Shown: in pieces, positions 55,018 to 63,983 of the stretch | Position numbering within the stretch: the first letter of the stretch is position 1 | How the letters are laid out: every line of letters begins with the position of its first letter | From: Massilia norwichensis | GTDB taxonomy: Bacteria > Pseudomonadota > Gammaproteobacteria > Burkholderiales > Burkholderiaceae_D | Assembly (NCBI RefSeq): GCF_024753245.1 | Contig: NZ_JANUGX010000036.1 | Location: 1-64,000 of the forward strand | Reading direction: 5' to 3' | DNA length: 64,000 nt | Notes under the pieces: model-generated | Told to the model about the DNA's origin: nothing | Databases searched by the model: none | The model's input: only the letters and a program-made list of their open reading frames with translations | Translations under genes and position numbers: made by a program

Positions 55018-56197
55018 ATTTCCTCTCGAACCGGTATTGCGAGTAAGCGCCGAGCGATGCGCCGATGAGCATGTCGGTGAAGAAGTGGGATGAAATCAAC
55101 AACAGGACGGTGACGCAGGCCAGCGAAAAGCCGAGGATGAATTCCGGGCGCCGCCGGCCCGCCAGGTACTCCTTGAAGAACATCGGGATGGCCGGAACGA
55201 TCGTGATCGCCAGCACATAGAGGAAGCCGAACAGGCCCAGGTCGACCCAGGCCGACAGCACGTTGTGCGAGTAATAGCCTGGCGCATAGCTGGCGTAGTC
55301 GCCCAGGATCGGATGGGCGGCGATGGTCTGGCGCGCATACACGGTCAGGTGGTGGCGCTTGTTGGCCGAGGTCGAATGCGACAGATCGACCAGCTCGAGG
55401 ATCCGGCTTTCCGGCAGCGAGGCGATGATGTCGTCGAGGTGGACATAGACCGACATGCCGATCACCACGGCCAGGCCGAGGAAGACCATCTTGTGCCGCG
55501 AAAAGTAGAACTCGATGATCGGGATCGCGAACAGCAGGGCGGCGAATTCGCTGCGGGCCGTGTTCACGAACAGGGTGGCGGCGCCGACGCCGTAGAGGAC
55601 CAGGCGCAGCGGCAGCGAGCGGGTATAGGCGGCCAGCGGCAGGAAGGTCATCAGGTAGGAGCGCGCGAAGCCCTGGTAAGTCGCCAGGCTTTCGGCGTCG
55701 CGGGCGATGCCGAGGGCGCCCAGGTAGAACACGCCGTTCACGGAAAAGCTGAAGGCGATCGTCGACATCGCCGCCAGGCTGGCGAAGGCCATCAGGCGGA
55801 ACTGGCGGTGCTCGAAGTCGATGAAGGTGAACATGATGAAGGTATTCACCATGAACAGGATGCACACCAGGTGGTTGACGATGATGGCGCGGTTGGCGCC
55901 GGCCGCGGCGTTGACGATGATGACGGCCAGGAAATAGGCGTTGAACAGGCCGTAGTGGAGGTCGATCGCGGAGCGGCGGCGCGGATCGAGCCGCATGCGC
56001 CGGTAATAGAGGAACAGCAGCGGCAGCATGTAGGCGATCGAGATGGGCGAGAAATACCCGCCCAGGAAAGCGCCGGTGGTGCCGGTGCCTAGCAGCGTGT
56101 GGTAATAGAAGAAGCCGGGGAACAGCAGGAAGAATGCCGAGTTCAGCAGAAGCTGTTCGCGCGTGCTGGTGCCGGGCTTGTGGGTGCTCGTGCTCAT
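54923..56197 (-). CDS. O-antigen/exopolysaccharide polymerase (Wzy-like)
   Basis: A 424-residue membrane protein with about 11 helices. The conserved periplasmic loop of Wzy/O-antigen ligase proteins is visible as GDYASYAPGYYSHNVLSAWVDLGLFGFLYVL, with an upstream NTARSEFAALLFAI. It would polymerise flipped repeat units. Sequence is otherwise poorly conserved, as normal for Wzy. The C terminus (KYGKYRPPHLSPSPLRYEDL) extends 95 bases into the following glycosyltransferase gene. Confidence 0.85.
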   Translation of the reverse strand: MSTSTHKPGTSTREQLLLNSAFFLLFPGFFYYHTLLGTGTTGAFLGGYFSPISIAYMLPLLFLYYRRMRLDPRRRSAIDLHYGLFNAYFLAVIIVNAAAGANRAIIVNHLVCILFMVNTFIMFTFIDFEHRQFRLMAFASLAAMSTIAFSFSVNGVFYLGALGIARDAESLATYQGFARSYLMTFLPLAAYTRSLPLRLVLYGVGAATLFVNTARSEFAALLFAIPIIEFYFSRHKMVFLGLAVVIGMSVYVHLDDIIASLPESRILELVDLSHSTSANKRHHLTVYARQTIAAHPILGDYASYAPGYYSHNVLSAWVDLGLFGFLYVLAITIVPAIPMFFKEYLAGRRRPEFILGFSLACVTVLLLISSHFFTDMLIGASLGAYSQYRFERKYGKYRPPHLSPSPLRYEDLRQAVPQPGSSRA

Positions 56198-56207
56198 GCT
56201 GTTGCCC

Positions 56208-57452
56208 TCATGCCGCGGCCAGCTGGTTCTGCGAGCATTGGTAGGACATGCGCAGGTACACCAGGTAGAGCATCGAATAGCCGATCGTGTACCACATCAC
56301 GTTCTGGCGCAGCGTGCCCGGCGCCAGGAAGGCGCACAGGGTCATCAGGAACAGGGCAACCTGCCACACCAGGTCGACCTTCTGCCGGCCGGTCACGAAA
56401 AACACGTAGCTGAGCGGGCTGGCGATGAAGTTCAGGAAACATAGCGGGGCCAGGATCTGCGCCAGCTCGCCGGCCGGGCGCCAGTTCTCGCCGAAGGCAA
56501 AGGCGAACAGCTGCGGCGAAAACAGCAGGAGCAGCAGCGCCGGGCCCAGGCCCAGCAGCGACAGAGCCTTGAAGGTGTAGCGGTAGGCGCGCCGGCAGTT
56601 GCCGAGCGTTTCGAATTCATGCACCGATTCGCGTTTGAACACTTCCAGCACCGAGGCGGCCAGCAGCGACACCGGCGCGGCCAGCACCCGGTTGGTCAAC
56701 GCATACAGGCCCGCGGCCAGCGCGCCGTGGCGCATGCCGATCAGGAACAGCGGCATCTGGCTGACCAGGGCGTTGAGCAGATTCGACGGCAGCGAGAAGC
56801 GCCAGAATTTCTGGTGCCGGACCAGGTAGGCCCGGGCGGCGCCGTCCAGCTGCAGGGACACGTAGGGGCGCGGCGGGCGCAGCAGCAGGGTGGCGGCCAG
56901 CAGCCCTGCGGCCAGGCCGATCAGCTGGCCGAGCAGCAGGCCGAATTCGCCGGCGCCGAAGTAGAGCAGGACCAGCTGGCTGAGCGCGATCGTTGCCGCC
57001 CCCCAGACCTTGGCGCGGGCCGCCTTGCCGAAGGCCTTGTGCGAGGTGGCATAGGCCAGCGTAGTCTGGGTATAGGCCGTCAACCAGGTGCCCAGGCCGA
57101 CGACCGCGAGCGCCAGCCAGGACTGCTGGCTCAGCGCAGGCAGGTCGAGCGAATGGGCGATCATCGCTGCCAGCGACACCAGTACCGCGGTGACCGAGGC
57201 CGTGTAGAGCACCACGCTGAAACAGACCCGCTGCTGCTCGGCTTCGTGATCGAGGATCATCGCCGTTTCCAGCCGCAGGGTGGCGGCGATGGCGGAGACG
57301 GCGACGACGCCCAGCCAGACCGAGAACGCCCCCATTTCGCTGGGCGTGCACATGCGCGTGATGAGGGGCGCGGCCAGCAGCGGCATGGCCTGTGCCCCGA
57401 GCGCGCCGCCCAGGACGGTGCCGACGTGTCTCCAGAAGCCCGGCAGACTCAT
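56208..57452 (-). CDS. Polysaccharide flippase (Wzx-like)
   Basis: A 414-residue integral membrane protein with 12 or more helices of the MOP/PST flippase family. It opens FWRHVGTVLGGALGAQAMPLLAAPLITRMCTPSEMGAF and contains FWRFSLPSNLLNALVSQMPLFLIG, both typical. It would flip undecaprenyl-linked repeat units to the periplasm. The ATG at 57452 overlaps the wbpE stop by 4 bases. Confidence 0.88.
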   Translation of the reverse strand: MSLPGFWRHVGTVLGGALGAQAMPLLAAPLITRMCTPSEMGAFSVWLGVVAVSAIAATLRLETAMILDHEAEQQRVCFSVVLYTASVTAVLVSLAAMIAHSLDLPALSQQSWLALAVVGLGTWLTAYTQTTLAYATSHKAFGKAARAKVWGAATIALSQLVLLYFGAGEFGLLLGQLIGLAAGLLAATLLLRPPRPYVSLQLDGAARAYLVRHQKFWRFSLPSNLLNALVSQMPLFLIGMRHGALAAGLYALTNRVLAAPVSLLAASVLEVFKRESVHEFETLGNCRRAYRYTFKALSLLGLGPALLLLLFSPQLFAFAFGENWRPAGELAQILAPLCFLNFIASPLSYVFFVTGRQKVDLVWQVALFLMTLCAFLAPGTLRQNVMWYTIGYSMLYLVYLRMSYQCSQNQLAAA

Positions 57453-58591
57453 ACGGTCAGGTCCGCAGGTGCGGCTAGATGCGCGGCCTGGGTCTCGCGC
57501 GCGGCGTGCAGCAGCGTGCTGCACACGGCGTGGATGTCCGCGTTGGACAGGTAGGGACCCATCGGCAGGCTCATCACCTTGCCGGCAAGCGCATCCGAGA
57601 CCGGGCAGGATGCCGCGGCATCGAGGTGGGCGTAGGCCGGCTGGCGGTGGATCGGCACCGGATAATGCACCGCGGTCGGGATCTGGGCTGCCTGCAGTGC
57701 CGCCTGCAGGTCGGTGCGGTGCTCCAGCACGACCGTGTATTGCGCATACACGCTGGTGCGGTCCTCGCGCCGGCCGACCGGGCGCAGGCCGGCATCGTTG
57801 CCGAACAACAGGTTGTCGTAGGTGGCGGCGGCGCGCTGGCGCTGCTGCAGTTCCCAGTCGAACAGTTCGAGCTTGGCGAGCACCACCGCGCATTGCAGGG
57901 TATCCATGCGGCCGCCCACGCCGATGCGGGTATGCACGTAGCGCTTCGACTGGCCATGCACGCGGATCTCGCGCATCGCCTTCGCCAGTTCCTCGTCACT
58001 GGTGAACAGGGCGCCGCCGTCGCCGTAGCAGCCCAGGGGCTTGCTGGGGAAGAAGCTGGTGCAGCCCATCCTGGACAGGTTGCAGCTCTGGCGGCCGCGG
58101 TAGCTGGCGCCGAAGCTTTGCGCGGCATCCTCGATGACGGCGATGCCGTGGCGTTCGGCGATCGCGTTGATCTCGTCCATGTCGGCCGGCTGGCCGTACA
58201 GCGAGACCGGAATGATGGCCCGCGTGCGCGGCGTGATCCGCGCTTCGATCAGCGCCGGGTCGATATTGCAGGTGTAGGGATCGACGTCGACGAAGACCGG
58301 TGTCGCCCCGAGCAGCACGATGGCCTCGGCGGTGGCGATGAAGGTGAACGGGGTCGTGATCACTTCATCGCCGCGACCCACGCCCAGCGCCATCAGTGCG
58401 ATCAGCAGGGCCTCGGTGCCGGAGGCCACGGTGATGCAGTGGCTGGCCCCGGTGTACTCGGCCAGCCGTGTTTCGAGCTCGCCGACTTCGGGCCCCATGA
58501 TGTACTGGCCATGGTCGAGGACTGCCTGGATGCGGCCGTTGATCAGGTCGCGCGATGCCTGGTACTGGGACTTGAGGTCGATGAAATCCAT
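57449..58591 (-). CDS. wbpE: UDP-2-acetamido-2-deoxy-3-oxo-glucuronate aminotransferase (WbpE-like)
   Basis: A 380-residue DegT-family PLP enzyme. MDFIDLKSQYQASRDLINGRIQAVLDHGQYIMGPEV is the usual WbpE opening. TPFTFIATAEAIVLLGATPVFVD, IEDAAQSFGASYRGRQSCNLSRMGCTSFFPSKPLGCYGDGG, with the PLP Lys in the FPSKPLG motif, complete it. It would aminate the 3-keto sugar made by WbpB, with glutamate as donor. WbpD, WbpB and WbpA lie upstream in pathway-compatible order. Confidence 0.93.
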   Translation of the reverse strand: MDFIDLKSQYQASRDLINGRIQAVLDHGQYIMGPEVGELETRLAEYTGASHCITVASGTEALLIALMALGVGRGDEVITTPFTFIATAEAIVLLGATPVFVDVDPYTCNIDPALIEARITPRTRAIIPVSLYGQPADMDEINAIAERHGIAVIEDAAQSFGASYRGRQSCNLSRMGCTSFFPSKPLGCYGDGGALFTSDEELAKAMREIRVHGQSKRYVHTRIGVGGRMDTLQCAVVLAKLELFDWELQQRQRAAATYDNLLFGNDAGLRPVGRREDRTSVYAQYTVVLEHRTDLQAALQAAQIPTAVHYPVPIHRQPAYAHLDAAASCPVSDALAGKVMSLPMGPYLSNADIHAVCSTLLHAARETQAAHLAAPADLTV

Positions 58592-58609
58592 GATGTCGGG
58601 TCGCTCCGT

Positions 58610-59218
58610 TCAAAGTTGGGTATGGGCAGGAAGGAGGCTGCAGACACCGTCGATCAGCAGGTAGACTTCGCCGGTATGCGGGCAGGTGGCTTCGCCGTTA
58701 CCCGTCAGCCGCAGCGGCAGGCGTTCGCCGAAGCGGCTGATCCAGCCGATCTGGCGCGCCGGCACCCCGGCCATCAGTGCGAAGTCGGGTACGTCGTGCT
58801 TGACCACGGCGCCGGCGCCGATGAAGGCATAGGCGCCGATCGTCACGCCGCAGACGATGGTGGCGTTGGCACCGATGCTGGCGCCGTGCCGTACCAGGGT
58901 GCGCCGGTACTGGTCCTTGCGGACGATGCCGGAACGCGGGTTGTAGACGTTGGTGAATACCATGCTGGGTCCGCAGAACACCTCGTCTTCAAGTGTGACG
59001 GCGTCGTAGACGGAGACATTGTTCTGTATCTTGACGCGGTCGCCGATCACGACGTCGTTGCCCACGAAGACGTTCTGGCCGAGCGAGCAGCCGGCGCCGA
59101 TGCGGGCGCCGCCGCAGACGTGCGAGAAATGCCAGACCCGGGTGCCGGGGCCGAGCACCGCGCCGTCGTCGACGATGGCGCTGGCGTGGACATCCTTGCT
59201 GTCGAGGGGAGCGTTCAC
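58610..59218 (-). CDS. wbpD: UDP-2-acetamido-3-amino-2,3-dideoxy-glucuronate N-acetyltransferase (WbpD-like)
   Basis: A 202-residue left-handed beta-helix acetyltransferase built of hexapeptide repeats (AIVDDGAVLGPGTRVWHFSHV; GARIGAGCSLGQNVFVGNDVVIGDRV; NATIVCGVTIGAYAFIGAGAVV). The sequence around VWHFSHVCGGARIG contains the catalytic-type His of the WbpD family. It acetylates the 3-amino group to give UDP-GlcNAc3NAcA. It is 2 bp from wbpB. Confidence 0.93.
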   Translation of the reverse strand: MNAPLDSKDVHASAIVDDGAVLGPGTRVWHFSHVCGGARIGAGCSLGQNVFVGNDVVIGDRVKIQNNVSVYDAVTLEDEVFCGPSMVFTNVYNPRSGIVRKDQYRRTLVRHGASIGANATIVCGVTIGAYAFIGAGAVVKHDVPDFALMAGVPARQIGWISRFGERLPLRLTGNGEATCPHTGEVYLLIDGVCSLLPAHTQL

Positions 59219-59220
59219 GA

Positions 59221-60282
59221 TCAGTACTCCAGCGGCAGGGCCACGCGCTTGCCGTCGCGCGCCGACTTGTAGGCCGCGATCAGCACCTCGAGCGACTTCA
59301 GTCCCTCGCGGCCGTCGGTTTCCGGCTCGGCTTCGCCGCGCAGGACCTTGATCACGTTGTCGTAGTAGAGCGGGTGGCCGAAGCCGTAGACCGAGGTGGT
59401 CTCGTAGCTGGCCTCATGCACCTTGTCGTCGTCGGCGTCGGGGGTGGCGAATTCCCATTGCTGGATCTCGTTCACGGCCACGCCGCCGATGCGCACGGTG
59501 CCGTGCTCGCCCAGGATGGTGATCGAGCCTTCCAGGTTGCGCGGGTAGGTCAGCATGGTGACGTTCATCGAGCCCAGGGCGCCGTTGCGCCAGCGCAGGC
59601 TGAGCACGCCGGTGTCTTCGACCTCGATATCGCGTGCCAGGGTGGCGGTATAGGCCTGCAGGCTCTCGACCGGGCCGACGATCCAGTCGATCAGGTCGAC
59701 GTAGTGGCTGGCCTGGTTCATGAAGGCGCCGCCGTCGAATTCCCAGGTGCCGCGCCATTTCGCGCTGCGGTAGTACTCCTGCGGACGGGTCCAGAACACG
59801 TTCAGGTTGACCATGTAGATGCGGCCGAAGCGCTTCTTGTCGACTGCGTTCTTGAGCAGCTGCAAGGTAGCGTTGCGGCGGTTCTGCTTGACCACAAACA
59901 GGCGCACGCCGGCGGCGTCGGCGGCGGCCACCATGCGCTTGCCGTCTTCCCAGCGGGTCGCCATCGGCTTTTCGGTCATCACGTGGCGTCCGCTGGCGGC
60001 GATCTGGATGGCCTGCTCGGGATGCAGGCCGGAAGGGGTGGTGACCACCACGATGTCGGCATCCACCCTGCGCAGCATCTCGTCCAGGTTGGTGTAGCCT
60101 TCGGCGCCGGTCAGGCCGACGGCACGGTCGAGGGCACGCGGATCGACGTCGCACACGCCGACCAGTTCGGCGCGGTCCTGGTGCTTGCGCAGCGCTTCGA
60201 AGTGGTTGTTGGCGATGCGACCGCAGCCGACCAGGGCGAAGCGGATCTTGCGGTCCTGTATGGGGGCGGGATAGTGGCGCAT
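59221..60282 (-). CDS. wbpB: UDP-N-acetyl-glucosaminuronate 3-dehydrogenase (WbpB-like, Gfo/Idh/MocA)
   Basis: A 353-residue NAD-dependent oxidoreductase. The Rossmann motif is ALVGCGRIANNHFEALRK, with VTPSGLHPEQAIQIAASGRHVMTEKPMA including the EKP motif, then the MVNLNVFWTRPQEYY segment. It oxidises C3 of UDP-GlcNAcA; in known systems WbpB works in tandem with WbpE, recycling NAD with 2-oxoglutarate. It lies 11 bp from wbpA. Confidence 0.93.
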   Translation of the reverse strand: MRHYPAPIQDRKIRFALVGCGRIANNHFEALRKHQDRAELVGVCDVDPRALDRAVGLTGAEGYTNLDEMLRRVDADIVVVTTPSGLHPEQAIQIAASGRHVMTEKPMATRWEDGKRMVAAADAAGVRLFVVKQNRRNATLQLLKNAVDKKRFGRIYMVNLNVFWTRPQEYYRSAKWRGTWEFDGGAFMNQASHYVDLIDWIVGPVESLQAYTATLARDIEVEDTGVLSLRWRNGALGSMNVTMLTYPRNLEGSITILGEHGTVRIGGVAVNEIQQWEFATPDADDDKVHEASYETTSVYGFGHPLYYDNVIKVLRGEAEPETDGREGLKSLEVLIAAYKSARDGKRVALPLEY

Positions 60283-60293
60283 GGTGGCGTTCC

Positions 60294-61622
60294 TCAGGCT
60301 TTGACGACGTTTGGCAGTGCGGTCGGGTAGACGCCGCGGGTATCGACGATCAGGGTGGCGTACTGCCGGATCAGCTCGTAGTCGAAGCCGCTGTGGGCGG
60401 TTGCCAGCAGTACCACGTCGTAGGAAGCGATGGTCTGCGGGTTCAGCTCGACGCTCTTGAGGTCGAAGTAGTGCTCGCGCATCCGCGGGAAGCTGGGAAC
60501 GTGCGGGTCGGCATAGTCGACCACCGCGCCCTTGTCGCGCAGGATCTCCATCAGTTCGACCGAGGGCGACTCGCGCATGTCCTCGACATCCTTCTTGTAG
60601 GCGATGCCCAGCACCAGCACGCGGCTGCCCATCACCGACTTGCCGCGCAGGTTGAGCGCATCGGTCACCTTGCCGACCACCCAGTGCGGCATGTCGCTGT
60701 TGATTTCACCGGCCAGTTCGATGAAGCGGGTGTGCAGACCGTACTCGCGCGCCTTCCAGGTCAGGTAGAAGGGGTCGATCGGGATACAGTGGCCGCCCAG
60801 GCCCGGACCCGGGTAATAGGGTGTGAAGCCGAAGGGCTTGGTGGCGGCGGCGCGGATCACCTCGTGGATGTCGATGTCCATGCGGTCGGCGATGATCTTC
60901 ATTTCGTTGACCAGGCCGATGTTGACGGCACGGTGGATGTTCTCGAGCAGTTTGGTCAGCTCGGCGGCGCGGGTCGAGCTGACCGGCACCACCTTGTCGA
61001 TCGCCGGGCTGTAGAGGGCGATGCCGGCTTCCAGGCAGGCTGGGGTGACGCCGCCGCAGACCTTCGGAATGGTGCGGGTGTGGAAGTTCGGATTGCCCGG
61101 GTCTTCGCGCTCGGGTGAGAACACCAGGAAGACGTCGCGGCCGACCGTGAAGCCGCGCGATTCCAGGCGCGGCTTGAGTTCTTCGTCGGTGGTGCCGGGA
61201 TAGGTGGTGCTTTCCAGCGACAGCACCTGCCCGGGCCGCATGAAGGGCAGCAGGGCGTCGGCGGTGTCGAGCACGAAGGACAGGTCCGGCTCGCGGTAGG
61301 CGTTCAGCGGGGTCGGCACGCAGATGATCAGCGCATCCGGTTCGCCGGCGCGGGTGAAGTCGCTGGTGGCCTCGAAGCCGCGTTCGCGGGCGCGTGCGAT
61401 GTCGGCCGACTTGATGTGGTTGATGTAGCTTTCCCCACGGTTCAGGCGCTCGATCTTGGCGCCGTCGATGTCGATGCCGAGGACGCGGAACCCCGCCTCG
61501 GAATAACGCAGGGTCAGCGGCAGGCCGACATAGCCGAGGCCGATGATGCCGATCACGGCCGTTCGTTTGTCCAGCCGCTCGGTCAGCTGTTCGAGATATG
61601 CCGGTTTGCTTTCGTCACGCAT
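60294..61622 (-). CDS. wbpA: UDP-N-acetyl-D-glucosamine 6-dehydrogenase (WbpA-like)
   Basis: A 442-residue NAD-dependent dehydrogenase converting UDP-GlcNAc to UDP-GlcNAcA. It has GIIGLGYVGLPLTLRYSEAGF, CVPTPLN, the catalytic Cys in GPGLGGHCIPIDPFYLTWKA and the C-terminal VLVLGIAYKKDVEDMRESP. The ATG at 61622 follows GAGGA; a TTG 15 bases upstream is less likely. It opens the GlcNAc3NAcA module. Confidence 0.95.
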   Translation of the reverse strand: MRDESKPAYLEQLTERLDKRTAVIGIIGLGYVGLPLTLRYSEAGFRVLGIDIDGAKIERLNRGESYINHIKSADIARARERGFEATSDFTRAGEPDALIICVPTPLNAYREPDLSFVLDTADALLPFMRPGQVLSLESTTYPGTTDEELKPRLESRGFTVGRDVFLVFSPEREDPGNPNFHTRTIPKVCGGVTPACLEAGIALYSPAIDKVVPVSSTRAAELTKLLENIHRAVNIGLVNEMKIIADRMDIDIHEVIRAAATKPFGFTPYYPGPGLGGHCIPIDPFYLTWKAREYGLHTRFIELAGEINSDMPHWVVGKVTDALNLRGKSVMGSRVLVLGIAYKKDVEDMRESPSVELMEILRDKGAVVDYADPHVPSFPRMREHYFDLKSVELNPQTIASYDVVLLATAHSGFDYELIRQYATLIVDTRGVYPTALPNVVKA

Positions 61623-61649
61623 GAGTGTCCTCGTCAAACAGGGGTTGAT

Positions 61650-63620
61650 TTAAATACGGAACGGCACGAATTTTCTGATCAGGCCCAGCCGTGGTGCTTC
61701 GGGCACCGGGGCCGGGGCCGGCGCGGTCGGTGCCAATTGCGGGGTGTATTCGGTGACGATGGCCTTGACCATCGACTCGATCATGGCGCGCTCGTGGGTC
61801 TCGCAAGCCATCATCAGGCAGGTGATGAAGGTTTCCAGCACGCTCGGGTGGAGGGCGTTTTCCTTCATGCGCATGATGCGCGGGTGGTCGCTGGGGAAGA
61901 CCACGCCGTCGGTCAGCAGCTCCTCGTGCAGTTTTTCGCCGGGGAACAGGCCGACGTAGCGGATCTCGATGTCGCCGGCCGGGTTCTGCGCGTTCTTCTC
62001 GGTCAGGCCGTGCAGGGCGATCATGGTGCGCGCCAGGTCGACGATGCGCACCGGTTCACCCATGTCGAGCACGAATACGTCGCCGCCCTTGGCCATGGCA
62101 CCGGCCTGGATCACCAGCTGCGCGGCTTCGGGTATCAGCATGAAGTAGCGCGAGACTTCGGGATGGGTGATGGTCAGCGGGCCGCCGCGGGCGATCTGGC
62201 GCTGGAACAGCGGGATCACCGAGCCGGACGAACCCAGCACGTTGCCGAAGCGGACCATGCAGAAGGTCGTGTGCGCGCCATGCCGGGCGGCGGCGGCCTG
62301 GAAAATCAGTTCGGCGATGCGCTTGCTGGCGCCCATGATGTTGGTCGGGCGCACCGCCTTGTCGCTGGAGATCAGTACGCAGGTCTCGACCCGGTGCCGG
62401 GCGGCTTGCGAGGCGATCACCTGGGCGCCGACCACGTTGTTGCGCAGGCCTTCGACGATGTTGGCTTCCACCAGCGGCACGTGCTTGTAGGCGGCAGCGT
62501 GGTAGATGGTGTCGACCTTGCCGTCGCGCAGGATGCGCTCGACCAGTTCGGCGTTGCAGACCGAGCCGAGATGGGCTTCGATGGGGATGTCGGGGAAGCG
62601 CGAGACCAGCTCCTGGCGGATCGTGTACAGGGCGAATTCCGAATGGTCGAGCAGGTGCAGGCGGGCGGGGGCGACGGTCACGATCTGGCGACACAGCTCG
62701 CTGCCGATGGAACCGCCGGCGCCGGTCACGAGCACGGTCTTGCCGCGCACGCAGCGGGCGAACAGGTTGACGCGCGGCGGCACCGGCGGACGGCCCAGCA
62801 GGTCTTCGAACTTCAGCTCGCGGATGGTTTCGCGGGGCGAGACTTTGTCGTCCGACAGGTCGACCAGGCGGCTGAGGATCTTGGTGCTGACGCCGGCTAC
62901 GGCCAGGCGCTGCATGATGTCGCGCAGGCGCTCCGGCGATACCGAGGGCAGGGCCAGCACGATGGAACGGATCGACATCGTCTGCACGATCTCGGCCAGG
63001 CGGTCGGTGTGGAAGACGCGCAGTCCGGCGACGTTGCGCTCGCTCAAGGCGTGCTTTTCGTCGAAGAAGCAGACCGGGCGGTATTCATCGCTACCGCGCA
63101 TAGCCTGGGCCAGAAGCGCGCCGGCTTCGCTGGCGCCGTAAATGGCAACCACTTCGGCGGCGCAGCGTTGGGTCGCATTTTGATTGCGCAGGAAATTGCG
63201 CATTCCCACGCGAGAGGCAACGACATAGGAAAAGACGATAAACCAGTAAATCGCCAATGCGCTGCGCGGGAATCGTTCCTCGTTAATCGCGAACATCACG
63301 ATATACGCGCACAAAATGGCGACGGCGAGCGCCAGTCCCGTCACGCTCAATAGACGCTGATCAATGAATCGAATAACGGCGCGGTAAAGATCGGAAACCG
63401 AAAAAGCCGCGATCGTGACCACTGCCACCAATACATAGGAGGCGGGGCCGAAATGGGAGGCGAGTTTCAAATCGCCGCCACGAAGCAGCATTGCCACCAG
63501 AAAGCAGAATGGCAGCGCGATCAGGTCGGCTGTCACCATCATGGCAATTTTGGTCCTGCGGTGCAGGGATACCATCCTGGAGCAAAACTGGCCGACTAGG
63601 CCCTGATTTAGCTTTGGCAT
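61650..63620 (-). CDS. Nucleotide-sugar 4,6-dehydratase with N-terminal membrane domain (CapD/WbpM-like)
   Basis: A 656-residue protein. Four N-terminal membrane helices (about residues 20-130) are followed by a CoA-binding-like Rossmann domain and a dehydratase domain with VTGAGGSIGSELCRQ, IYHAAAYKHVPLVE and SSDKAVRPTNIMGASKR. WbpM/FlaA1 homologues convert UDP-GlcNAc to the 4-keto-6-deoxy sugar. As first gene of the minus-strand operon it supplies a substrate for the second aminotransferase. Whether it forms the D-xylo or L-arabino product cannot be told. Confidence 0.92.
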   Translation of the reverse strand: MPKLNQGLVGQFCSRMVSLHRRTKIAMMVTADLIALPFCFLVAMLLRGGDLKLASHFGPASYVLVAVVTIAAFSVSDLYRAVIRFIDQRLLSVTGLALAVAILCAYIVMFAINEERFPRSALAIYWFIVFSYVVASRVGMRNFLRNQNATQRCAAEVVAIYGASEAGALLAQAMRGSDEYRPVCFFDEKHALSERNVAGLRVFHTDRLAEIVQTMSIRSIVLALPSVSPERLRDIMQRLAVAGVSTKILSRLVDLSDDKVSPRETIRELKFEDLLGRPPVPPRVNLFARCVRGKTVLVTGAGGSIGSELCRQIVTVAPARLHLLDHSEFALYTIRQELVSRFPDIPIEAHLGSVCNAELVERILRDGKVDTIYHAAAYKHVPLVEANIVEGLRNNVVGAQVIASQAARHRVETCVLISSDKAVRPTNIMGASKRIAELIFQAAAARHGAHTTFCMVRFGNVLGSSGSVIPLFQRQIARGGPLTITHPEVSRYFMLIPEAAQLVIQAGAMAKGGDVFVLDMGEPVRIVDLARTMIALHGLTEKNAQNPAGDIEIRYVGLFPGEKLHEELLTDGVVFPSDHPRIMRMKENALHPSVLETFITCLMMACETHERAMIESMVKAIVTEYTPQLAPTAPAPAPVPEAPRLGLIRKFVPFRI

Positions 63621-63864
63621 GATCTCGAAAGGCAGCGTGGTTGCGGGTTATCTTTTTCTCGGGGATATCGCCAGGCTAAATCGGCGCGTCTGTCTATTTC
63701 TTGGTTTTTATTTCGCGGAAATAATTTGGACTGGAATAGAAATGGCCGCTGTTTAGATTGCTTATTGCTGAGTAAGTTTATTATCCGATTCACTAAGATT
63801 GATGGGTTTGACCATGCTCAACCGGCATAAGGGAATTAAATCTTTCTCCCTTTATTTGGAAATG

Positions 63865-63890
63865 GGAAATTAATTTCCTAAATTAATTTA
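63865..63890. promoter_or_regulatory. Adjacent AT-rich palindromes
   Basis: GGAAATTAATTTCC (63865-63878) and TAAATTAATTTA (63879-63890) are both perfect palindromes that abut, giving AAATTAATTT cores 13 bp apart. They could bind a dimeric regulator or an AT-binding nucleoid protein. No regulator is identified. Confidence 0.4.
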
Positions 63891-63960
63891 TTTCCGGATG
63901 ACATAAAAATAGACCGTGCCGCTTATCGACGGGAATCGGAAAGGCAGGGCTGAAAAGACA

Positions 63961-63983
63961 GCGGGCCGCATCGAGCGGCCCGC
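63961..63983 (-). terminator. Terminator-like hairpin at the right edge
   Basis: GCGGGCCGC (63961-63969) and GCGGCCCGC (63975-63983) form a 9-bp stem with a 5-nt loop. On the minus strand it is followed by TGTCTTTTC, so it may end a gene transcribed leftwards from beyond the window. Confidence 0.6.

Noticed and set aside
61416..63353. 645-codon plus-strand frame opposite the WbpM-like gene
   Set aside because: Antisense shadow of a clear dehydratase gene; Gly/Asp/His-rich with no fold signature.
63608..63793. 61-codon minus-strand frame in the AT-rich right-hand region
   Set aside because: It overlaps the start of the WbpM-like gene, has no ribosome site and no recognisable content.
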